Shown: positions 37,388-58,772 of the stretch, in pieces | How positions within the stretch are numbered: the stretch's first letter is position 1 | Layout: each line of letters starts with the position of its first letter | From: Gigantopelta aegis | Lineage: Eukaryota > Mollusca > Gastropoda > Neomphalida > Peltospiridae | Reading direction: 5' to 3' | Length of the DNA: 64,000 bases | Assembly: GCF_016097555.1 (NCBI RefSeq) | Contig: NC_054712.1 | Span: 36,492,806 to 36,556,805 of the forward strand | Notes under the pieces: model-generated | What the model saw: only the letters and a program-made list of their open reading frames with translations | Told to the model about the DNA's origin: nothing | The model's database searches: none | Made by a program: the position numbers and the translations under genes

Positions 37388-37595
37388 CAGGGGCGCGATG
37401 TAGCCCAGTGGTAAAGCGTTCGCTTGATGCGCGATCGGTCTAGGATCGATCCCCGTCGGGGGACCCATTGGGCTATTTTTAGTTCCAGCCAGTGCTCCAC
37501 AACTGGCGTAACAAAGGCCGTGGTATGTACTATCCTGTCTGTGGAGTGGCGCATATAAAAGATCCCTTGCTGCTAATCAAAAAGAGTAACCCCAG
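37388..37595 (+). mobile_element. SINE-A, 3'-truncated
   Basis: GGGGCGCGATGTAGCCCAGT to AATCAAAAAGAGTAAC. Confidence 0.75.
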
Positions 37596-37956
37596 AGTTC
37601 GACAAATCCGCTAGTCTGACGCCCGTGGCTAGTGGTTTTTAAGTTCGGGCTAGTGAGAAACGCAAAACCACTGCACATTTTTTCAGGGTTTTTTTATATT
37701 AGCAGGGTAAAGCTGAAGTAATTTTAGTGAAGAAATATCAGAAACACAAATGCCAGGGAAAAGTGTATTTTAACTGAGGAAATTTACTTTCGCCTCAAGA
37801 TTTATTTTTGCTCAAGCTTGGTTGTTTTTTTATTAACTGCAAGAACTGATGAATTATTTCCCATCTTTGTCTCCTTTTTTGCCGTGTTTTTCTGCAAGTT
37901 GTTATATTAATCTCTCTGGGAGCTATTTTTAAACTACATGTGATTAGACACTTGAA
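37596..37956. other. intergenic
   Basis: Nothing recognised. Confidence 0.4.
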
Positions 37957-38268
37957 GGGCGGGACGTAGCCCAGTGGTAAAGTGCTTGCTTGATGCGCAA
38001 TCAGTCTGGGATCGATTCCTGTTGGTGGGTCCATTGGGCTATTTCTCGTTCCAGCCAGTACACCACGACTGGTATATCAAACGCTGTGGTATGTACTACC
38101 CTGTCTGTAGGATGGTGCATATAAAAGATCCCTTGCTGTTAATCGAAAAGAGTAGCCCTTGAAGTGGCGACAGCAGGTTTCCTCTCTCAATATTTGTATG
38201 GTTCTTAACCATATATCTGATGCCATATAACTGTAAATAAAGTGTTGAGTGCGTCGTTAAATAAAAAA
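37957..38268 (+). mobile_element. SINE-A, near full length
   Basis: GGGCGGGACGTAGCCCAGTG to GCGTCGTTAAATAAAA. Confidence 0.85.
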
Positions 38269-38434
38269 CTAGACAAAAAAATAGACACTTGAGTTTTCTT
38301 GATTCAACTTCATGAAATTCAAGGTCTTAGTTTGTTTTGAAAAACAAATAAAATTATTTTAAGTTCAGTTCTTGAATATTTGTTTGTATATGCTTTAAAG
38401 TTGTCAGCTTTAATTAAAAATATAATTGTTTTAG

Positions 38435-38486
38435 GTTTGCTTGGACCCTGAAGCACCATGGCAATCTAAGGATGGGGCTATTGCAG
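38435..38486 (+). other. isolated exon-like segment (weak)
   Basis: 52 nt between a good acceptor (AATTGTTTTAG) and a good donor (GCAG|GTGAGA). Two frames are open (VCLDPEAPWQSKDGAIA or FAWTLKHHGNLRMGLLQ). No neighbouring exon was found, so this may be chance. Confidence 0.2.
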
Positions 38487-38548
38487 GTGAGATACACGCA
38501 TATGTGTTAACAAGTCGTAGGCTGCCATATGATTGTTCTCACATAGTG

Positions 38549-38590
38549 GGGGGGGGGGGGGGGGGGGGGGCGAGACGTAGCTTGCAGGCC
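38549..38590 (+). repeat. poly-G at a SINE-A head
   Basis: About 22 G followed by CGAGACGTAGC, which looks like the first bases of a SINE-A head. Confidence 0.6.
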
Positions 38591-38992
38591 TTTACCCAGA
38601 ATTTTTTTAAGGAGCTTACATTTTTAGCATCAGTATAACACAAATCAAGCCAAAATAAGTGGGGTAGTGGGTTGAAAACGGTTAAGTGTTTGCCTTCAAT
38701 CCACCTAATCATGCTTTCTTTTAAAAAAAAATAAAATTAAGTAACCCACCAATTCCCCACTCCCACCAGTTTCATAATTTGTGCCATGTTGGTGCGGTTG
38801 ATTTCAGCGTCGTGTTAAATGCTTGTTGTGATTTCTGCTTGTAAAATACCTAAGACTAAGAATGCTGACTTCACAGTATATTCCATTTATGAAAAAAACC
38901 AATCGTTAATAAAATAAAAATTTACCGTCTTTTTAAAATCCAGCTAACTTATTAAATGTCACCTCACAGTCTTACAATTATATTATTCAGTG
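38591..38992. other. intergenic
   Basis: No gene or repeat supported. Confidence 0.4.
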
Positions 38993-39146
38993 GCGTAAGG
39001 TACCAAAAAGTGTGTGTATGGGGGGCACACTTTTATATTTACACACTTTTACACTATTATAAAGCAAAATATCTGAAAAGTGGGGGGACATGCCTCCCTT
39101 GTCTCTCCCCCCCCCCCCCCCCCCCCCCCGCTTCCTACGCCAGTGT
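38993..39146. repeat. dispersed repeat E, reverse of 12690-12850
   Basis: CACACTTTTACACTATTATA and AGCAAAATATCTGAAAAGTG, then poly-C (about 39107-39129) and CGCTTCCTACGCCAG. Confidence 0.65.
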
Positions 39147-39242
39147 TGTCTAACAAATCTGATTATTGTAAACTAATTCAGTGTATGTTTAACTGCATTA
39201 TTAGGTCCATTGTTAGGTATTTAGGAAGTGTTTTACCTGTAC

Positions 39243-39375
39243 TAACCCATGAAGTGGCGACAGCAGGTTTCCTCTCTCAATACCTGTGTGGTCCTTAACC
39301 ATATGTCTGACGCTATATAACCGTAAATAAAATGTGTTGAGTACGGAGTTAAATAAAACATTTCCTTCCTTCAGT
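39243..39375 (+). mobile_element. SINE-A 3' fragment
   Basis: ACCCATGAAGTGGCGACAGC to TAAATAAAACATTTCC. Confidence 0.75.
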
Positions 39376-39486
39376 GAAAAGACAATAAAAACAAACACAA
39401 AAAACCTTTATTAAAATAATATAACAGTATATCGGAAAGTGATCAAAGTAAAAATAAATGTCTACTCTCACATAATGAATGAAAAG

Positions 39487-40137
39487 TTAAAACTTTGTTT
39501 TGTTCAACGACACCACTAGAGCACATTGATTTATTTATCATCAGCTACTGGATGTCAAACATTTGGTATTTTCGACATATAGTCTTAGAGAGGAAGGAAG
39601 GAAATGTTTTAGTTAACGATGCACTCAACACATTTTATTTACGGTTATATGGCGTCAGACATACGATTAAGGACCACACAGGTATTGAGGAAGGAAACCC
39701 GCTGTTGCCACTTCATGGGCTACTCTTTTTGATTAGCAGCAAGGGATTTTTTATATGCGCCATCCCATATACAGGATAGCACATACCACGGCCTTTGATG
39801 TACCAGTTGTGGTGCACTGGGTGGATCGAGAAATAGCCCAATGGGCCCACTGATGGGGATCGATCCCACACCGACCGTGCATCGAGCGAGCACTTTGCCA
39901 CTGGGCTACGTCCTGCCCTCTTAGAGAGGAAACCCGCTACATTTTACCATTAGTAGTAAGGGATCTTTTATATGCACCATCCCACAGACAGGGTAGTACA
40001 TACCATGGCCTTTGATATACCAGTCGTGGTGCACTGGCTGGAACGAGAAATAGCCCAATGGGCCCACTGATGGGAATCGATCCTAGACCGACTGCACATG
40101 AAGCCAGTGCTTTAACACGGGGCTACATCCCGCTAAT
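39487..40137 (-). mobile_element. outer SINE (alternative tail) split by another SINE
   Basis: The left part ends at TCTTAGAGAGGAA (39595). The right part resumes at 39919 with the same 13 bases and runs to GGGCTACATCCCGC. Confidence 0.85.
39596..39918 (-). mobile_element. inner SINE-A nested in a SINE, 13-bp TSD
   Basis: TCTTAGAGAGGAA at 39583-39595 and 39919-39931 is an exact target duplication, so the insertion order is certain. Confidence 0.93.
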
Positions 40138-40304
40138 TAACAGTTACAGACAATGGCCTAATTCACAAAACTCTCTTAAACAACATTGCACTGCCCTTGC
40201 ATGTCGTTTTTACATTACACTGCAAGACCAACCACAAAGTTGCAAAAGATCTAAGAATTAGACCTAGTCTTAAGACCATAGGCGTACAGGTTTCCCTTTT
40301 TGTA

Positions 40305-40351
<47 letters not shown>

Positions 40352-40539
40352 GGTGTGGGGAGGCTGGTGTTTACCCGAACTAAACAGAAATGTCCAAATC
40401 TGGATAACAACATTTATTCATATTAGCATTACTACAAAACAGCTATACAAGGTTGCAAATGGACATACATGGTAAAAAAGTCTCAGGTTGATGCATTTTG
40501 ACCGAAAACAAGAATATTGTGTAATACTAATACTGGAAT
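40138..40539. repeat. intergenic with 46-bp poly-G
   Basis: Poly-G at about 40305-40350. No gene. Confidence 0.8.
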
Positions 40540-40811
40540 GGAATGGAAAATTGTTTAACATGAACATTCAGAGCAAGCTTCTGTAGTGCATGCCTGTCCT
40601 GGGCACAAGTGCCGGCCTCAACCGGTTCCTTCATCCAGGACAGGAAAGGGTTGGGGTGGATGGAGGAGGGACCGCCTGCTCTGGCAGGTGCAAGGGAGTA
40701 CCAGCAGTCTGACCGGGGCCGGTAACAGGCGGAGGGTGGTATGGTGCTATGGAATTTGGAATGTCCCGTAGGATTAAGCCAAAGAGAAATGGTGCGCATT
40801 TTGATAAAATA

Positions 40812-40843
<32 letters not shown>

Positions 40844-40845
40844 TT
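40540..40845 (-). mobile_element. SINE-G copy and poly-T
   Basis: Reversed SINE-G (GCATGCCTGTCCTGGGCACA, CATCCAGGACAGGAAAGGG) to about 40745, then poly-T at about 40811-40837. Confidence 0.6.
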
Positions 40846-41344
40846 TCCCCAGATCATTTTGGCAAAGTCAAGGTTGGGGCGCCTTGTCTCAATGCCTTAC
40901 AGAATTTATATGCATAGAAAATATTCAAATATATTCAACATACACACACATTTTAACAGGTATATAAAATCTACACAGTTTGTTTAATTGTACAGTACAT
41001 TCATTTTTTATAAACTAAATCATGGATATTGAAATGCACTCAATATACACCTGTAAGCTATTTGTTATGTTTATTTGTTCTGAGGACGGGCTAGTACAGA
41101 GAAAACAAGGTTGAAAAAATAAACAAAAAACAAAGTGGTTGTAGTATTACAAAGGTGATGAAGGAATTTAGGCACAATTTTGAATACTATTACACTTACT
41201 ATATTTCTCTTATAGTAAGGAACCATTTTAAACTAATGGTTAGATATATATTTTGTTGGAACCACAAATATTTCTATAGTAAGAATTAATTCTCCGTCTG
41301 AATGATGGAATAATAGAACTGGGAGTTTGGACGGTGTCCCCAAC
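40846..41344. other. AT-rich intergenic DNA
   Basis: No gene seen. Confidence 0.5.
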
Positions 41345-41349
41345 TTGAA

Positions 41350-41985
41350 AGTTAGTTTGTTTTTGTTTAACAACACCACTAGAGCACACTGATGTATTAA
41401 TCATCGGCTATTGGATGTCAAACATATGGTCATTTTGACACAGAGAGGAAACCCGCTACATTTTTCCATTAGTAGCAAGGAATCTTTTATATGCACCATC
41501 CCACAGACAGCATAGTACATGCCATGACCTTTGATATACCAGTAGTGGTGCACTGGCTGGGATGCGATTGTCCCCCACAAGTTTACTCTTACTTACGGGC
41601 TTGGAATGAGTGTACAGTGATGATTGATGTACGAAGGTGTTTTGAGTTGATGGAAGGAGGGAAGGACATGTCTTATTTAATGACATACTCAAAACATTTG
41701 ATCTACGGTTATATGGCGTTGGACATATGGTTAAAGACCACACAGATATCGAGAGAGCAAACCCGCTGTCGTCACTTGATGGGCTACACTTTTTGATTAG
41801 AAGCAAGGGATCTTTTATATGCACCATCATCCCATAGACAAGAAAGCACATACCACAGCCTTTGATGTACCAGTTGTGGAGCACTGGCTGGAACAAGAAA
41901 TAGCCCAATGGGACCACCAACGGGTATCGATCCTAGATCGATTGCACATCAGGCGAGTGCTGTACTTCTGAGCTACGTCCCGCCC
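41350..41985 (-). mobile_element. two reversed SINEs
   Basis: 41350-41570 is an alternative-tail SINE cut off in the head (CTGGCTGGGATGCG). 41655-41985 is a SINE-A whose head ends at GAGCTACGTCCCGCCCC. Confidence 0.78.
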
Positions 41986-42489
41986 CTTTAAGTTGATGGA
42001 GTAGAACTGAAAAACATCAAGGTCCCAATACACACTGTTTTACTTGGACGATCGTTAGCAATTGACTCACCCGACCACCTCCATAAAACAAAACAAAAAC
42101 AAAAACAAAAGAGAAGAAGACATATACAACAAAACCAGGAAGCAAACTTTTGTGGGGTAATATCCACCTAACCTATGCTCCTATGCACGAGTACATTGAA
42201 TTGTTCACGTATAATCCACCAAATCAAACCTTGCATAAATATATTAGTGTCGTGACGTCCATGTATTATGGAGGAGGTCTAGCAAGTTGTATAACTTGTG
42301 CCTAATCCATTTGGGTTTTCTTTTAAAGCAATAACATATGTTTCAATCTATCAATCATATCTTTATATACATGTAGGTATATTCACAATCTATTTGATTT
42401 GATGCTGTACAGCAAAGAATAATCTTTAGTCTTGATGTATTTTTTTTTGTCATTTTAGAAAAATTTACCTTTTAAAAAACAATTATTTA
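41986..42489. other. intergenic, downstream of DECR1
   Basis: No gene. The DECR1 3' UTR end could not be placed. Confidence 0.45.
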
Positions 42490-42757
42490 ATTTCATTTCA
42501 ACTTATTTTCGTGCTTATATCCAATTAAGGTTCAAGCACGCTGTCCTGGGCACACACCTCAGCTATCTGGGCTGTCTGCCCAGGACTGTGGTTTAGTTGT
42601 TAGTTGTTATAGTGAGAGAGAAGAGGGTGTTGTGGTCTTACACCTACCCACTGAGTTGTTAAAACTTGCTCTGGATGGGAGCTGGTACCGGGCTGCAAAC
42701 CCTGTACCTACCATCCTTATGTCCGATGGCTTAACCACAACACCACCGAGGCCAGTC
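42490..42757 (-). mobile_element. SINE-V, reversed
   Basis: TTTCATTTCAACTTATTTTC to CACCACCGAGGCCAGT. Confidence 0.82.
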
Positions 42758-42899
42758 ACAAAAATCAAATATAAATCTCATATACGGAATGCAGTTCTTC
42801 ATTCTATCATTGGCTGTAGAATTTCATCCTGACCAATGAAAAGTATTGTGCATGCTAATCTGTCCAATCACGGACAACGTAAGAATAATGAACATCCAA

Positions 42900-52824
<9,925 letters not shown>

Positions 52825-52859
52825 CTGTTGAATAATAAAACCAACAGAAATGCATTTAA

Positions 52860-53205
52860 AATACTGGAAGGAAAAAAAGAAAGAAATGTTTTATTTAACG
52901 ACGCACTCAACACATTTTATTTACCGTTATATGGCGTCAGACATATGGTTAAAAACCACACAGATATTGAAAGAGGAAACCCGCTGTAGCCACTTCATGG
53001 GTTACTCTTTCCGATTAGCAGCAAGGGATCTTTTATATGCACCATCTCACAGACAGGATAGTACATACCACAGCTTTGTTACACCAGTTGTGGAGCACTA
53101 GCTGGAATGAGGAATAGCCCAATGGGCCCACCGATGGGGATTGATCAAAGATCGGATGCACATTAGGCGACGCTGTACCACTGAGCTATGTCCCTCCCTT
53201 TAAAA
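52860..53205 (-). mobile_element. SINE-A, reversed, near full length
   Basis: AAATGTTTTATTTAACGACG to GAGCTATGTCCCTCCC. Confidence 0.83.
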
Positions 53206-53319
53206 ATACTGGTGACATATTCGTTGTAATTTAGAAAATATAAAAATAATCTACCATACTTAAAAAATACACTCATCTTAGTCATGCTGCAGCCTACATA
53301 ATTCATTACACCAAGGGTC

Positions 53320-54230
53320 ACATTTAGCTCAGTCAGTTGAGTGTTCACCTGAGGTGTTTACATCGCAAGATCAAACCACCTCGGCGGATCCATTCAACTG
53401 ATCAAGTTTTTTTCGTTCCAACCAGTGCACCACAACTGGTCATAGGCTGTGGTATGTGCTTTCCTGTCTGTGGAAAAGTGCATATAAAAAAATCCCTTGC
53501 TGCTTATGGTAAAATGTAGTGGGTTTCCTCCAATGACAAATTATAATTACTCAGTGGTACAGCGCTTGTCTGCTGTGTGATCGATCTAGGATCGATCCCT
53601 GTCGGTGGGCCCATTGGGCTCTTTCTCATTCCAGCCAATGCTCAACATTTAAAACACTGGTGACATATTCGTTGTAATTTAGAAAATAGAAAAATAGTAT
53701 ACCACAACTGGTCAAAAGTTGTGGTATGTGCTTTCCTGTCTGTGGGAAAGTGCATATAAAAGATCCCTTGCTGCTAATGGAAAAATGTAGCAGGTTTCCT
53801 CTGATGACTACAAGTCATAATTAACAAATGTTTGACATCCAATAGCTGGGGCGGGACATAGCTCAGTGGTACAGTGCTCATCTGCTGCGCGATCAATCTA
53901 GGATCGATCCCCGTGGGTGGGCCCATTGGGCTATTTCTCTATCCATCCAGTACTCCACAACTGGAGTAACAAAGGCTGTGGTATGTAAAATCCTGTCTGT
54001 GGGATGGTGCATATAAAAGATCCATTGCTGCTAATCAAAAAGAGTAGCCCATGAAGTGGTGACAGTGGGTTTCCTCTCTCAATATCTGTGTGATCCTTAA
54101 TCATATGTTTGACGCCATGTAACCGTAAATAAAATGTGTTGAATGCATTGTTAAATAAAACATTTCCTTCCTTCTAATGGCCGATGATTAATTAATCAAT
54201 GTGCAATAGTGGTGTTGATAAACAAAACAA
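53320..54230 (+). mobile_element. stack of three or more SINE pieces
   Basis: A SINE with a different head (CATTTAGCTCAGTCAGTTGA) runs to about 53545 and is broken by a SINE-A head (53548-53640). A body piece follows at 53700-53845, then a full SINE-A at 53850-54172 (GGGGCGGGACATAGCTCAGT) and an alternative-tail end to 54230. About 55 bp (GGTGACATATTCGTTGTAAT) occurs at both 53211 and 53656. Confidence 0.72.
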
Positions 54231-54501
54231 ACTTTTAACTTTCACTACACCATTAAGCAAAACGTTCATTTCTAAAAGTCTGTATTAATCTAGTGATTTG
54301 GGGTTTTGAAGACTACGACGTGGTTGGTGCTCCAACATCTAAGAATGGAAAATACACCGCCACCATTTGCGTAGTCTTTGACCTTTGTATACAAGGCAAT
54401 GTTTCAGGACGCAATTTATGACAACACCATTAATCTCTAAAATTAATAAATGCAAGGTCATATCACACAAATGATAACATGTCCGAATACTAAATGTTTA
54501 C

Positions 54502-54558
54502 AAAAAAAACCTTTTCCAATATTTTTAAAACAACCAAATTTCTACTGAGGGCTGACAT
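54502..54558 (-). CDS. DECR1: possible DECR1 first exon (tentative)
   Basis: The minus-strand ATG at 54558-54556 codes MSALSRNLVVLKILEKVFF up to TTT|GTAAAC, in phase with the exon at 52824. Basic and hydrophobic residues without acidic ones near the start suit a mitochondrial presequence, and the total becomes 335 residues, as in human. The donor is only moderate and an earlier AAG|GTTTTT is also in phase. Confidence 0.35.
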
Positions 54559-54827
54559 CTTGAAAATTCCCGTATGTTACTTCTAGGGAGGCATTTGCAA
54601 TATACAATAATGTTCCATTTTTGTAAATTTTGTTTGGATTAAAAAGCTTGGCTAAGATTAAATTTATTTTAATTAATATTTCAGAGCAAGGTGCGTCACA
54701 CGCCGTGAAATAACATTCAGTAAAATGAATAATAGTTAAAGTATTGATGCAATGGATGGTCCCCTTTTGGCATCCGCATCAGTGACTAACACGTCAGGAA
54801 AACCCATCACATTGGCAGTGCAGTAGC
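54559..54827. promoter_or_regulatory. putative bidirectional promoter DECR1/BOLA3
   Basis: 269 bp between the tentative DECR1 start and the BOLA3 start, free of recognised repeats although the surroundings are packed with SINEs. No TATA box or known motif can be claimed. Confidence 0.35.
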
Positions 54828-54854
54828 ATGTTTAGACATTTTGTGGGTAGACAG
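54828..54854 (+). CDS. BOLA3: BOLA3 first coding exon
   Basis: ATG TTT AGA CAT TTT GTG GGT AGA CAG followed by GTGAGC. The phase-0 junction fits exon 2, and the Arg/His-rich start suits a mitochondrial presequence. It is short, so support rests on phase and presequence character. Confidence 0.75.
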
Positions 54855-57800
54855 GTGAGCGCCACTTGTTTAGGTGAATAGTTTAAATTCGTGACGCCAT
54901 CGGACTCTTATGATGCGTTATCCATGAAACCCTAAAATCAAACGCACGTACACTTTTCTCCGTCACAGTCTGTAGTTTGGTCCTCGACTCCTTGGACTAA
55001 CTAGTTGGGTCCGGTCCGTTTACAGGACATAAAATGATTTATGTTAAATTTGACGCATTTTTTTGATACACGTCAATTTTATTTTAAGATATTGGTATTT
55101 TCAGTAAAACACCAATTCATCTCGGTCATAAAATGACATTGAATTAACCGTTAACGTGGGTGGGTCCCGGCAGTGGGTGCGTGTGTTGGTGTATGTGTGT
55201 GTGTGTTGGGCGGGGAGTGAGGGAGGGGCATCACGGTACTCCACTGTGAAAAATGTGTCGTCTGTAAACATTCAACATGTAAATATATGAAGATAACAAC
55301 AAGTGTTAAACGAATCATTATGGGATATGTTTGAAATGCATACATGATACACATGGCCGGTTTTACATGGTTGTCAACTGGTTGTCAACGACTCCATTTT
55401 TCGATACTAGCGCAATTTTTAAAGGTTTGGCATCCTTATGTGCAGAAATTACATTGATGCAGAGCTGTCAACCAGTAAATGTATTATGTGGTTCTTCCAT
55501 GGCATGACATTTACCCTAAAGCTGAGTTTTTACTTTAAGGGGCTGGGGGAACATGGTCACATCCAGACCATTATATGCCTTGGTAGGGAGTCTTGTGGGG
55601 GTGAATCCTCTCACACTGTCCTCACTGTTTATTAATAAAGAAGTCTTGCCACTATATTTTAAGGCCTCTGGTAGCAATAGGTTTCACAAATGACATGATA
55701 TATTTCCCTGGATATTTCGACACAAGTTAGTTGAGTATTCATGAGCATTCATTTCACTAATTAAAACACTATTCTGAATGTACTACAATCCCAACATTTC
55801 GATAAATATTTTTTTGCAGAAATAATTTTTAGGGACAAAAGAATTGCCATTTTGAACTTCAGAGCGGTATTTTGAACAAAAAACGTGACAGTTGACAGGT
55901 CTGTCACTCAGGGTTTGGAGTCTGTATCTAGATTGAAAATCCCATGCCTCGACTGGGATCCGAACCCAGTACCTACCAGCCTGTAGACAGATGGCTTAAC
56001 ACGTCGTCACCGAGGCCGGTCAAGTATAATTATAGATACTGATACTTAAGTATTATGTAAGAGTGTCAACATAATTTCAGGTTGTCCGACAGACCCTGTT
56101 TGGAAACCGACATGGTCAGCGTGGCTATGGCCAGACGACTGAACCTGAGCTCACTCCAGCGGAGAAACAGATCCATAATACTCTCAAAACTAAATTTCCT
56201 GGAGCGACGACCATAAATGTGGAAGACATATCAGGTACAATATTGCTTTAAACTAAATGAGTAGTTATTAAACCAGTGAACTATAAGATATACATTTGGT
56301 ATATATATAGAGATTATTATACAAGCTTGTATGTCATAATGATTTTACGAAACCGATGTCAGGATTTTTGTATTGCCAGAGCAAGAGCGAATGTAACACA
56401 TGAATCCTGACATGAGTTTCATAAAATCAGTACAATACACATGCTAATAATTTCTTTACCGGGTATTATCAATACAATTTTAAATTTTTTTTATGAATAA
56501 ATTAAAAAAATTTCAATCACAACTAGGACACAACAAAATGACATCATATTTCATATGCAGTCTGAACTAGGACTGGGGAAGCAATGCCATGTTATGATAT
56601 TGCTTTCCCAAAATTACATCATTACACTTGTTACAACACATGCGTTTTGTATGATTTTTATTACCGTATACGCAAAAATATTCGCGAATAAAATATACCG
56701 TGAAAATCGCGAACATGTTGACAGCACCGCAAATTTAATTACGCGCGAAGTTATTTATGATTTGGTATTTTCATGGATACAAAAGACAAGCAGTCAGAGG
56801 TATCTGTTAAATTTATACTGAGTTTTGTATGCATTTTGTCTTTACCACCAAATTATCCACAAGGCCAGGTGGTTCTGTAAACCTGCATGGTCACGTGAAT
56901 TTGATCGAAGTGACACACAGTTGGGTGTAAGTCTGTTGTTATGTAATCTGTTTTGTTTGTTTTCTTTGTAACTGTGAATGGAGGTTTGTGGGTACCATCA
57001 ATAATTAAAAGTTATTTCTTCTGATATTTGTCTTTTTCAATTTTCTGTATTGCATGTGCGTGTTCCATTGATAACAATGTCTTATCAGACATACATACAA
57101 CATTGAGGTCTTGCTGACAGCATGGCGAACACGTCCAAGTATGTGCGTGAAATCGTCATTGAAAAAAGTTTGGCAAATGAAATATGGGTAATTTTGATTT
57201 TATTATTGGGGGACACAGTCGCGAAAATAATTCCTCGCGAAAATGTAAAATGAAAGCCCGATCGCGAATTATTTTAGCTGCGAAAATATTTGCGTCTACG
57301 GTATCTCGGTTATGTTGAACCATATGGATAATAATGTGTTTTAATCTAAATGTACTGCAATAACATGTATACAATCATTCAAATGGACATGTACGTTTGC
57401 TGCCAGGCAGCAGAAATCAATTCAGCTGATTTGAATTGTTGTCGTTCATTGACGCGGTTGTGCTAGCCATGTGGGGAAAAATGTCAATCATTTATTTTAA
57501 AAAAAATTGAGCTATGAAATACATCATTCTGAGAGATTACTCACATGATTATCTATAAAAATCCCATGCCGGCTTAATTACGTAATGATTTCATATGGAA
57601 GGAACCACATCACGAGAACACCGCAATGCAAAATTTAAAAGCATGTGGTAAGAACCACACCAATGGGACTTTTGACTTGATGGAAAGCAGGTCTTAGCAC
57701 TTTAATCAAAGCTTTTTGAGGACTGCAGGATCTCCACATGTTAAGGGGCATTCTTATTTTGCAATTAGTCACACTGAGGTATCACTTGAGATTTGTTGGC

Positions 57801-58586
57801 CCTACAAATATCAAAACTTATTCAAGACTAAAGTCGTTCTGATTTAGATGTCACACTAATCACATAATGAGAATGTCTCCTTTAGTTAATAATGAGTAAA
57901 GAGTAGCACGAGACTTTTTATGTTTGTAACAAGTGTAGTTGTGTTCATCTAAAATCTATATTAAATAGAGGATATTTCATGTTTTTTGTCAAATATGATT
58001 TATATCTCATCGATTGAAGTTAGCAGTCACATCTCACGAGTTGCGAGTGTGATATTATGATTGCAAACTTCACTTGATGAGATATAAATCATATTTGACA
58101 AAAAATATGAAATTTTCTATTTATTATATAACTTTGGCAATTTACCTTCATTTTTAAAATGACAGCAGCAAAATAGTTCCGGCTTTCTTAGTTAAGATAA
58201 CACTTTCTACAGTGATGACACATTTCAGAGTGAAATAATAAAATTTTCACTCTAAAATGTGTTATCATCACTGAGTGACTGATAACACTTTTATTTCACT
58301 GATATTTTAAGATATTTCACTAAATGTTATATAATAAATGTGGTTATTAATGGTGTTGTTATTTTAAGGAGGGTGTGGTGCCATGTACCAGATCTCAGTG
58401 GAAGCTAAGGAGTTCAAGGGAAAGCGAACAGTACAACAACACCTATTAGTCAACGAGGTACGTGTACCAATGGAAATGAGTTCCATAGTGCATTGAAAAA
58501 TGCTAAACAAATGACAAGATGTTTTTAGCTATAATTTTACTTCAGGATTTATTAGTGAAAAAGGGAAATGATTTTGAAAATCCAAA

Positions 58587-58661
<75 letters not shown>

Positions 58662-58717
58662 GGGGGGGGGGGGGGGGGGGTGGGGGGGTGGGGGGGGGGG
58701 GGGGGGGGGGGGGTGGG

Positions 58718-58772
<55 letters not shown>

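Noticed and set aside
38435-38486. Similarity of VCLDPEAPW to a chemokine segment
   Set aside because: Only nine residues, no cysteine pattern or second exon; coincidence.
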